In this document: in pieces, positions 5,489-11,465 of the stretch
Layout: each line of letters begins with the position of its first letter
Numbering within the stretch: position 1 is the stretch's first letter
Origin: Desulfocurvus sp.
Lineage (GTDB): Bacteria > Desulfobacterota > Desulfovibrionia > Desulfovibrionales > Desulfovibrionaceae
DNA length: 11,465 nucleotides
Direction: 5' to 3'
Assembly (NCBI RefSeq): GCF_023230885.1
Contig: NZ_JALNWM010000103.1
Location: 1-11,465, forward strand
Position numbers and translations under genes: made by a program
The notes under the pieces: model-generated
Told to the model about the DNA's origin: nothing
The model's input: only the letters and a program-made list of their open reading frames with translations
Database searches by the model: none

Positions 5489-8400
5489 GCGGCGACGCCC
5501 GGACCCCGCGCGGGATCATCCCCGCCGTGGTGGAAGCATTCCTGGAAACGCGGCTGTCGGTGCTGCTGGTGGTGGCGACCCTGTGCCTGGGCGCGGCGGC
5601 GGTGCTGCTGACCCCGCGCGAGGAGGAGCCCCAGATCGTCGTGCCCATGGCCGACGTGTCCGTCGCCGTGCCCGGGGCCAGCGCCGAGGAAGTGGAAAAA
5701 CTGGTCACCACGCCCCTTGAGCGCATCCTGTGGCAGACCGACGGGGTGGAATACGTCTACTCCGTCTCCCGGCGCGACCAGGCCCTGGTCACGGTGCGCT
5801 TTTTCGTGGGCGAGGACCGCGAGCAGTCGCTGCTCAAGCTGCACAACACGGTGCAGAAGAACCTGGACCTGGTGCCCGCCGTGGTCCAGGGCTGGCTGGT
5901 CAAGCCCGTGGAAATCGACGACGTGCCCATCGTCTCCGTGGCCCTGTATTCCGAAACCCTGGACGACGCGGCCCTGCGCCGGGTGGGCGAGGAGCTGTAC
6001 CACCGGCTGGCCGAGGTGCCCGACGTGTCGCGGGTGACCCTCACGGGCGGGCGCCCGCGCGAGGTGCGCGTGGAGCTGGACCCGCAGCGCATGGCCGGGC
6101 TGGGCGTGGCCCCCCGGGACGTGCGCACCGCCCTGGCCGCGGCGGACACCTCCGTCACCGCAGGAACACTCTCCAGCGCCGGACGCGAATACGCCGTACG
6201 CACGGACTCCTTCCTCATGTCCGCCGCCGACGTGGGCGAGGTGGTGGTGGGCGTCTACCAGGGCCGCCCGGTATATCTGCGCGACGTGGGCCAGGTGCTG
6301 GACGGCCCGGCCGAGCCCTCGACCTACACGCGCATCGGCTTCTCGGCGCGCCTGGAGGCCGAGCAGGGCCCGCGCGGCCAGGCGCCCGGGGCCACGTTCC
6401 CCGCCGTGACCCTGGCCCTGGCCAAGAAGAAGGGCACCAACGCCGTGGCCGTGTCCGCCGCCGTGAAGCGGCGCATGGCCGAGCTGGCGCACACGGTACT
6501 GCCCGACGGCGTGCGCTACGAGATCGTGCGCGACTACGGCGCCACGGCCCAGGAAAAGGTCGACAACCTGCTCTCATCGCTGTTCTTCGCCATCCTGACG
6601 GTGGTGGCCCTGCTGGCCGTGACCCTGGGGCGGCGCGAGGCCGCCGTGGTGGCCCTGGCCGTGCCCCTGAGCTTCGCCCTGGCCCTGTTCGTCAACTACG
6701 CCCTGGGCTACACCATCAACCGCGTGACCCTCTTCGCCCTGATCCTGTCCCTGGGCCTTGTGGTGGACGATCCCATCACCAACGTGGACAACATCCAGCG
6801 CCACATCCGCCGGGGGGCGCTGCCCCCGCGCGGGGCGACCCTGGCCGCCGTGGCCGAGGTGCTGCCCCCGGTGCTCATGTCGACCCTGGCCATCATCATC
6901 TCCTTCGTGCCCATGTTCTTCATCACCGGGATGATGGGCCCCTACATGGCGCCCATGGCCGCCAACGTGCCGCTGACGGTGACCTTCTCCACCCTGGCGG
7001 CGCTGACGGTCGTGCCCTGGATGGCCCACCTGCTGCTGCGCCACCAGGCCGGACGCGACGCGGGCGCCCGGGCCGGGGGGGAGGCGGCCCCCGGGCCGCG
7101 GTCCGCCCTGCACCGGGCCTACGCGCGCCTGCTCGGCCCGCTGCTGGACTCGCCCCGGCGCCGCGCGGCCCTGTGGGCGGGCATGGCCGTGCTGCTGCTG
7201 GCCTCGTGCGCCCTGGCGGCCCTGCGGCTGGTGCCGCTCAAGATGCTGCCCTTCGACAACAAGAACGAGTTCCAGATCGTGGTGGACATGCCCGAGGGCA
7301 CGCCCCTGGAAGCCACGGACCGCGTGGTGCGCCGCTTCGAGGACTTCCTGCGCACCGTGCCCGAGGTCGACGCCTGGACCACCTACGCGGGCACGGCCTC
7401 GCCCATGGACTTCAACGGCATGGTCCGCCACTACTATATGCGCCGGGGCGGCAACGTGGCCGACATCCGCGTGAACCTGGCCCACAAGGACCGCCGCGAG
7501 GCCCAGAGCCACGCCATCGTGCTGCGCCTGCGCCCGGGGCTGGAGCGCATCGCCGCCGCCTCGGGGGCGGCCATCCAGGTGGTGGAGGTGCCGCCCGGGC
7601 CGCCGGTGCTCTCGACCCTGGTGGCCGAAATATACGGCGACCCGGACCGGACCTACGGCCAGATCCTGGCCGGGGCCGACCATGTGGCCCGGCTCATGCG
7701 CGAGGAGCCCCTGGTGGCCGATGTGGACACCAGCGCCGAGGCGCCCCACCAGGCGCTGCACTTCGAGCTGGACCGCGAGAAGGCCGCCCTGCACGGCGTG
7801 AGCGCCCAGGCGGTGGCCCAGGCCCTGTCCATGGCCGTGACGGGCGAGGTGCCGGCCCTGGTCCACGAGCCCGACGAGCGCCAGGAGCTGCCCGTGCGCG
7901 CCGTGCTGCCGCGCCCGCGCCGCTCCTCGGCCTCGGCCCTGGGCCAGATGCCCCTGAAGAGCGAACCCCAGGGCCAGCCCGAGGGCATGGTGCCCCTGGC
8001 CGAGCTCGGCCGCTTCGAGATGCGCCCGCAGGACCAGCCCATCCTGCACAAGAACATGGAGCGCGTGGCCTATGTGTACGCGGAGATGACCGGCCGGGCC
8101 CCGGGCGAGGCCGTGCTGGACCTGGGCTCGCGCCTGCGCTCCGACCCCCTGGGCCCGGGCCTGCGCGCCGAGTGGGCCGGGGAGGGCGAATGGAAGATCA
8201 CCGTGGACGTGTTCCGCGACCTGGGGCTGGCCTTCGGCGCGGCCCTGGTGGGCATCTTCATCCTGCTGGTGATCCAGACCCGGTCCTTCGGCATGCCCGG
8301 GCTGATCATGGCCGCCATCCCGCTGACGGTCATCGGCATCATGCCCGGATTCTGGCTGCTGAACGCGCTCTTCGCCGCAGTGGTGGGCGAGCTGCCCGAC

Positions 8401-8745
8401 CCCATCTTCTTCACCGCCACGTCCATGATCGGCATGATCGCCCTGGGCGGCATCGTCATCCGCAACTCCCTGGTGCTCATCGAGTTCATCCAGGGCGAGC
8501 TGGCCCGGGGCCTGCCCCTGCGCGAGGCCGTGCTGCAAAGCGGCGCCGTGCGCATGCGGCCCATCCTGCTCACGGCGGGCACGACCATGCTCGGCGCCTG
8601 GCCCATCACCCTGGACCCCATCTTCTCCGGGCTGGCCTGGGCGCTGATCACCGGGCTGCTGGCCTCCACGGCCTTCACCCTGGTGGTCATCCCCGTGGCC
8701 TACTACGCCCTGTTCCGCCCGCGCGAGGCCGCCGGGCGACCCTGA
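5485..8745 (+). CDS. RND-family efflux transporter permease (AcrB-like inner-membrane pump)
   Basis: A 1086-residue proton-driven pump, close to the usual length of this superfamily. TM1 is at about 23-42, directly followed by the PREEEPQI entry to the periplasmic porter domain. TM2-4 run at about 361-435 and include the proton-relay aspartates D428-D429, equivalent to AcrB D407/D408. TM7 is at about 561-582, then KMLPFDNKNEF and the second porter domain. TM10 carries R993 in VIRNSLVLIEF where AcrB has Lys940. A 'DDP' (P430) follows the Asp pair in place of the common 'DDA'. It starts inside the adaptor stop (ATGA), so the two are coupled, and ends at a GC hairpin. The porter type looks HAE-like, but the substrate (drugs, metals, sulfur or lipid compounds) is not readable. 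Two-gene pumps usually borrow an outer-membrane channel encoded elsewhere. Confidence 0.93.
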   Translation: MSGDARTPRGIIPAVVEAFLETRLSVLLVVATLCLGAAAVLLTPREEEPQIVVPMADVSVAVPGASAEEVEKLVTTPLERILWQTDGVEYVYSVSRRDQALVTVRFFVGEDREQSLLKLHNTVQKNLDLVPAVVQGWLVKPVEIDDVPIVSVALYSETLDDAALRRVGEELYHRLAEVPDVSRVTLTGGRPREVRVELDPQRMAGLGVAPRDVRTALAAADTSVTAGTLSSAGREYAVRTDSFLMSAADVGEVVVGVYQGRPVYLRDVGQVLDGPAEPSTYTRIGFSARLEAEQGPRGQAPGATFPAVTLALAKKKGTNAVAVSAAVKRRMAELAHTVLPDGVRYEIVRDYGATAQEKVDNLLSSLFFAILTVVALLAVTLGRREAAVVALAVPLSFALALFVNYALGYTINRVTLFALILSLGLVVDDPITNVDNIQRHIRRGALPPRGATLAAVAEVLPPVLMSTLAIIISFVPMFFITGMMGPYMAPMAANVPLTVTFSTLAALTVVPWMAHLLLRHQAGRDAGARAGGEAAPGPRSALHRAYARLLGPLLDSPRRRAALWAGMAVLLLASCALAALRLVPLKMLPFDNKNEFQIVVDMPEGTPLEATDRVVRRFEDFLRTVPEVDAWTTYAGTASPMDFNGMVRHYYMRRGGNVADIRVNLAHKDRREAQSHAIVLRLRPGLERIAAASGAAIQVVEVPPGPPVLSTLVAEIYGDPDRTYGQILAGADHVARLMREEPLVADVDTSAEAPHQALHFELDREKAALHGVSAQAVAQALSMAVTGEVPALVHEPDERQELPVRAVLPRPRRSSASALGQMPLKSEPQGQPEGMVPLAELGRFEMRPQDQPILHKNMERVAYVYAEMTGRAPGEAVLDLGSRLRSDPLGPGLRAEWAGEGEWKITVDVFRDLGLAFGAALVGIFILLVIQTRSFGMPGLIMAAIPLTVIGIMPGFWLLNALFAAVVGELPDPIFFTATSMIGMIALGGIVIRNSLVLIEFIQGELARGLPLREAVLQSGAVRMRPILLTAGTTMLGAWPITLDPIFSGLAWALITGLLASTAFTLVVIPVAYYALFRPREAAGRP

Positions 8746-8754
8746 CCGCCCGGC

Positions 8755-8786
8755 GCCGGGGCCGCCCCGCCCGGGGCGGCCCCGGC
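8755..8786 (+). terminator. GC hairpin after the RND operon
   Basis: A perfect 14-bp stem (8755-8768 with 8773-8786) around the 4-base loop GCCC, starting 9 bases after the pump stop. It is very stable but has no T run behind it, so it may stop transcription only weakly or with Rho, or protect the mRNA end. Confidence 0.5.
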
Positions 8787-8790
8787 CCCC

Positions 8791-8819
8791 TGGCGCAACG
8801 CGCGCACCCGTGCTATGCC
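8791..8819 (+). promoter_or_regulatory. Weak candidate promoter for ridA
   Basis: TGCTATGCC at 8811-8819 resembles an extended -10 (TG, one base, TATGCC), with a poor -35 TGGCGC at 8791-8796 and a 17-base spacer. It lies about 55 bases ahead of the ridA ATG, in the only place upstream of that gene where a promoter can sit. The match is weak. Confidence 0.3.
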
Positions 8820-8874
8820 CGCCCCATACGCTGCGAGCGTCATCCAACAGCTTCAAACGACAAGGAGATTTCCC

Positions 8875-9246
8875 ATGCGCTTCATCCACACCGACAAGGC
8901 CGCCGCCGCAGTGGGCCCCTACAGTCAGGCAACCGACACCGGCTCCCTTGTTTTCGTCAGCGGCCAGCTCGGCCTGTCCCCGACCACGGGCGAACTGGCC
9001 CAGGGCTTCGCCGCCCAGACCCGCCAGGCCCTGGACAACCTGCGCGCCATCCTGGAGGGCGCGGGCCTTGGCCTGGACAGCGTGGCCGTCGTCGAGGTCT
9101 TCGTCACCGACATGGGCGCCTTCCCGGAGTTCAACGCCCTTTATGCGGACTTCTTCGGCGAGCACAAGCCGGCCCGGGCCGTTGTCGAAGTCTCGGCCCT
9201 GCCCAAGGGCGGACTGGTCGAGGTGAAATGCACCGCCGTGCGCTAA
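8875..9246 (+). CDS. ridA: RidA-family enamine/imine deaminase (YjgF/UK114)
   Basis: A 123-residue cytoplasmic protein of the Rid family, which hydrolyses reactive 2-aminoacrylate and other enamines/imines released by PLP-dependent enzymes, giving keto acids and ammonia. Family marks are visible: GPYSQA at 14-19 with the conserved Tyr16, the FVSGQLGL strand, NLRAIL helix, VVEVFVTDM, and PARAVVEVSALPKGGLVEV with Arg101 and Glu116, corresponding to E. coli RidA Arg105 and Glu120. The length is the family standard. The ATG at 8875 has AAGGAG 7-8 bases upstream; an open frame extends upstream without a good ribosome-binding site. It is monocistronic, with hairpins on both sides. Confidence 0.95.
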   Translation: MRFIHTDKAAAAVGPYSQATDTGSLVFVSGQLGLSPTTGELAQGFAAQTRQALDNLRAILEGAGLGLDSVAVVEVFVTDMGAFPEFNALYADFFGEHKPARAVVEVSALPKGGLVEVKCTAVR

Positions 9247-9276
9247 GGCCCGCGACGAAGTGCAACAGACGTTCCC

Positions 9277-9314
9277 GTGCCCGAAAGGCCCTGCCTTTCG
9301 GGCACATCTTTTTT
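9277..9314 (+). terminator. Rho-independent terminator of ridA
   Basis: A perfect 12-bp stem (9277-9288, GTGCCCGAAAGG, with 9294-9305) and a 5-base loop CCCTG, followed by ATC and six T residues at 9309-9314. This is a textbook intrinsic terminator, 30 bases after the ridA stop. Confidence 0.93.
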
Positions 9315-9325
9315 CCCCCGTCCTC

Positions 9326-9353
9326 TTGCATGAACAAGAAAAATCGATAATAT
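9326..9353 (+). promoter_or_regulatory. Candidate promoter of the FecR-RTX gene
   Basis: TTGCAT (9326-9331), 16 bases, then TAATAT (9348-9353, 4 of 6 to TATAAT) lie in the most AT-rich stretch of the window, directly after the ridA terminator. GATAAT at 9346-9351 is a better -10 hexamer but would leave a 14-base spacer. Transcription would begin near 9360, giving a leader of about 100 bases that is pyrimidine-rich from about 9383 to 9420. Confidence 0.4.
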
Positions 9354-9358
9354 TGGAA

Positions 9359-9375
9359 GCAGTTCCCCAAACTGC
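9359..9375. repeat. Short inverted repeat in the FecR-RTX leader
   Basis: GCAGTT, CCCCA, AACTGC: a 6-bp perfect dyad with a 5-base centre, located at the expected transcription start. It could be an operator or a 5' leader hairpin. Confidence 0.35.
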
Positions 9376-9447
9376 GGACCACACTCCATCCCGACTTCTA
9401 CTTCTTCCTCCTGCCTCTTCATGGACCGCGAGCCACTTTCCTTTGCC

Positions 9448-9453
9448 GGGAGG
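9448..9453 (+). promoter_or_regulatory. Ribosome-binding site deciding the FecR-RTX start
   Basis: GGGAGG at 9448-9453 ends directly against the in-frame ATG at 9454 and lies 9 bases from the in-frame ATG at 9463. This favours 9463. The upstream in-frame ATG at 9421 has only a pyrimidine tract ahead of it. Confidence 0.6.
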
Positions 9454-9462
9454 ATGCAGCTC

Positions 9463-11465
9463 ATGGACAGCATCGGCAACGTCGTCGGCCTTGCGGGCAG
9501 CGCCCAGGCCCAATCCAGCGAAGGCTCCAGGCCCCTGGCCCTGGGCAGCCCCGTCCACGCGGGCGAGGTGCTGACCACGGGCCCCGGGGCGCACGTCGAA
9601 ATAACCTTCACCGACGGTTCCGTCCTGGCCCAGGGCGAAAACGCGACCCTGACCCTGGACCAGTACGTCTACAACCCCGAAGACAGCGGCGCCTCGGCCA
9701 TGCTGCTCGACATGGCCCAGGGCACCTTCCGCATGATCACCGGCGAGCTGGCCAAGGCCAACCCCGAGGGCGTGGCCATCCGCTCGCCCCTGGCGACCAT
9801 CGGCATCCGCGGCACCGGCGCGGATTTCGACGTACAGCCCGGCGGCGCCATGCGCGTGGGCGTGTTCCAATACGACGGGCTGGACCTGACCATCACCACC
9901 CCCTTCGGCTCGGTGGTCATCAACAACGCCAACCTGATCCTGGACATCGCCCCCGACGGGCGCCTGGGCGAGCTGCGCGACTACTCCGCCCTGGAGCGGG
10001 CCTTTTTCAGCGCCGTGGCGCCCATCCTGTCCATCCCCGTGCCGGGGGCCGAGGACGGCCAGGACGGGGGCGGCGGCGACGACGACGGAACCCGGGGCCA
10101 GGACGACGAGGGCCAGGACGGCGAGGGGGAGGTCGAGGTCGAGGTCGAGGCCGACGAGGGCTTCACCGAGGGCGACGTGCTCGACTTCGTGGCCGCGCTG
10201 TTCGCCGAGGCCCTGGCCGACCAGACCCTGCCCGGGGCGGCGGAACTCCCCGAGCCGCAGCCCGCCCCCCTGGGCACGGGCTCGGACTCCGGCCCGGGCG
10301 GCGACGACGACCCCGACCCCCGGCAGACCACGGGCACAACCGCGGCCGCCTCCTCCGCGCCCTCCGCCGAGCCCGGCCAGGGCGACGGCCTGTCCGGCAC
10401 GGCCTACGCCGACTGGCTGCGGGCCTACAACGGCCCCATGACCGTCTCCGGCCTGGCCGGACCGGACACCCTCACGGGCAGCAGCGCGGCTGACACCATC
10501 TACGGCGGCACGGGCAACGACCACATCGACCTGGGTTCCAGCGGGGCCGACCTGGCCTACGGCGGGGCGGGCAACGACTCCATCCGCGCCGTGTCCGGCT
10601 CGGGCAGCGACACCGTGTACGGCGAGGCCGGCAACGACACCATCTCGCTCTACAGCTCCAACGACCTGGCCTACGGCGGCACCGGCGACGACTCCATCAC
10701 GGGCGGCGCGGGCGCCGACACGCTCCTTGGCGAGGAAGGCAACGACAAGCTCTTCGGCGGCACCGGCGCGGACACCCTGTCCGGCGGCGCGGGCGACGAC
10801 TCCCTGTACGGCAACAACCTGGCCAACGCCTCCGACGGCGCGGCGGACACCCTGACCGGCGGCGCGGGCAACAACGCCCTGTACGGCGACACGTCCGACT
10901 GGGCCTCCTACGCGGCCAGCGCCTCGGCCATCAGCTTCAACTGGGCCGTGGCCGCGCAGGTGGACCACGGCGACGGCACCGACACCCTCACGGGCATAAC
11001 CCGGGTCATCGGCAGCGCAGGCGACGACACCATGCTCGGCAGCGGCGGAGGCGTGACCTTCGACGGCGGCGCGGGCAACGACTCCATGACCGGCGGCGCG
11101 GGCAACGACTCCTTCATCGGCGGCAACGGGCAGGACACCGTGGACGGCGGCGCGGGCTCCGACACCCTGGACCTGCGCACGGCGTCCGGCTCCGTGACGG
11201 CGACCTTCACGGGCGGCGGCGACGGCACGGCCGCCTTCGGCGGCCTGACCACAAGCCTCGCGGGCATCGAGGCCCTGCACGGCTCCCACCGCGACGACAC
11301 CATCACCGGCGACGACAGCACCACCCTGCTCACCGGCCAGATGGGCGACGACTCCATAGTCGGCGGGGCCCTGGGCGAGACGCTGCACGGCGACGACGAG
11401 GCCAACTCCGCCTCCACCGTCGCGGGCGGCGCCACCCTCTACGCCGGGGACGACACCGTTCGCGG
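9463..11465 (+). CDS. FecR-domain RTX calcium-binding protein, 3' end beyond the window
   Basis: The N-terminal 667 residues of a large protein with no stop before the window edge. Residues about 28-125 form a FecR-type domain: GSPVHAGEVLTTGPGAHVEI, DGSVLAQG, then IRSPLATIGIRGTGADFDV, the RSPxATxGIRGT block being diagnostic. After about 200, a flexible acidic linker rich in Gly, Asp and Glu carries an EVEVEVEA run (223-230). An Ala/Pro-rich stretch leads to RTX calcium-binding nonapeptides from about residue 348. These include GGTGNDHID, GGAGNDSIR, GGTGDDSIT and GGAGNDSMT, with IG-SAGDDT spacer modules. No N-terminal signal peptide is seen, which together with RTX repeats suggests type I secretion by a C-terminal signal not in view. 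It fits a surface or extracellular adhesin or enzyme. An enzymatic or binding domain may lie beyond the edge. Confidence 0.88.
   Translation, partial: MDSIGNVVGLAGSAQAQSSEGSRPLALGSPVHAGEVLTTGPGAHVEITFTDGSVLAQGENATLTLDQYVYNPEDSGASAMLLDMAQGTFRMITGELAKANPEGVAIRSPLATIGIRGTGADFDVQPGGAMRVGVFQYDGLDLTITTPFGSVVINNANLILDIAPDGRLGELRDYSALERAFFSAVAPILSIPVPGAEDGQDGGGGDDDGTRGQDDEGQDGEGEVEVEVEADEGFTEGDVLDFVAALFAEALADQTLPGAAELPEPQPAPLGTGSDSGPGGDDDPDPRQTTGTTAAASSAPSAEPGQGDGLSGTAYADWLRAYNGPMTVSGLAGPDTLTGSSAADTIYGGTGNDHIDLGSSGADLAYGGAGNDSIRAVSGSGSDTVYGEAGNDTISLYSSNDLAYGGTGDDSITGGAGADTLLGEEGNDKLFGGTGADTLSGGAGDDSLYGNNLANASDGAADTLTGGAGNNALYGDTSDWASYAASASAISFNWAVAAQVDHGDGTDTLTGITRVIGSAGDDTMLGSGGGVTFDGGAGNDSMTGGAGNDSFIGGNGQDTVDGGAGSDTLDLRTASGSVTATFTGGGDGTAAFGGLTTSLAGIEALHGSHRDDTITGDDSTTLLTGQMGDDSIVGGALGETLHGDDEANSASTVAGGATLYAGDDTVR
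10129..10152 (+). repeat. GAGGTC hexamer tandem repeat inside the RTX gene
   Basis: Three perfect GAGGTC copies (10129-10146) and a fourth as GAGGCC (10147-10152), encoding Glu-Val pairs in the acidic linker. Loss or gain of one unit keeps the frame, so length variation would alter only the linker. Confidence 0.8.
10504..11463 (+). repeat. RTX nonapeptide repeat region
   Basis: Degenerate DNA repeats built on GGCGGC(A/G)(C/N)GGGC(A/G)ACGAC encode GGxGxDxxx motifs. Copies begin near 10504, 10561, 10621, 10675, 10702, 10726, 10756, 10780, 10858, 11068, 11095, 11119 and 11146. The first four are spaced by 54-60 bases through linkers of the type SGADLAYGG; the next ones are 24-30 bases apart. 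The 10885-11060 interval is a non-nonapeptide linker module ending in ITRVIGSAGDDT. Confidence 0.8.

Noticed and set aside
5730..9350. A 1206-codon plus-strand frame overlapping the pump and ridA
   Set aside because: It is an out-of-frame shadow rich in Arg, Gly, Pro and Ala with no recognisable domain, and it runs through the intergenic hairpin and ridA.
9421..9462. Earlier in-frame ATGs (9421 and 9454) as starts of the RTX gene
   Set aside because: 9421 has no SD and a pyrimidine tract ahead; 9454 abuts the GGGAGG directly. 9463 has the right 9-base spacing.
6574..11388. A 1604-codon open frame on the minus strand
   Set aside because: It lies antisense to the RND, ridA and RTX genes, has low-complexity Gly/Ala/His/Gln composition, no ribosome-binding site, and crosses gene boundaries. 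It is an artefact of high GC at third positions.
10504..11463. Periodic RTX DNA repeats considered as a CRISPR array or satellite repeat
   Set aside because: The repeats are degenerate, keep codon phase and encode GGxGxDxxx motifs; there are no constant-length spacers.

Overview
The window is about 11.5 kb of very GC-rich DNA (roughly 70% by eye). Genes are tightly packed and strongly favour G or C at the third codon position. Protein content and style suggest a Deltaproteobacterium/Desulfobacterota, most likely a Desulfovibrio-type sulfate reducer. Pointers are a YgaP-like small membrane protein leading an RND efflux operon, a FecR-plus-RTX protein, and a candidate Fur-controlled Cys/His-rich TPR protein. 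This assignment is inferred from gene content only; there is no rRNA or other phylogenetic marker here.

Layout. (1) Bases 1-3107, plus strand: the 3' part of a four-gene operon with every junction overlapping. It encodes a SAM-dependent methyltransferase (5' end outside the window), a periplasmic substrate-binding protein, a SsuC/TauC-type permease and a short ATPase. Together the last three form a complete NitT/TauT-type ABC importer of unknown substrate. (2) 3108-3419: a non-coding convergent gap with several strong GC hairpins, one of which reads as an intrinsic terminator for minus-strand transcription. (3) 3420-3881, minus strand: a 153-residue protein with a Cys/His-rich N-terminus and TPR-like helices. 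It has a strong ribosome-binding site and a promoter whose spacer and -10 are covered by a good Fur-box match. (4) 4122-8745, plus strand, divergent from (3): a YgaP/DUF2892 membrane protein, an RND adaptor and an RND inner-membrane pump. (5) 8875-9246: a stand-alone ridA gene between two hairpins, the second a textbook rho-independent terminator. (6) 9463 to the right edge: the N-terminal 667 residues of a large protein with a FecR domain, an acidic linker and RTX calcium-binding repeats, open at the right edge.

How the parts may work together. The first operon imports a small molecule that the linked methyltransferase might modify. The central divergent pair could couple metal status to efflux, because the Fur box lies between the TPR gene and the pump operon. 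The last gene looks like a type I-secreted, calcium-folding surface or extracellular protein. The most interesting part is the 3420-4122 divergent region: a Cys/His-rich TPR protein of unknown function under probable iron control, beside an uncharacterised RND system.
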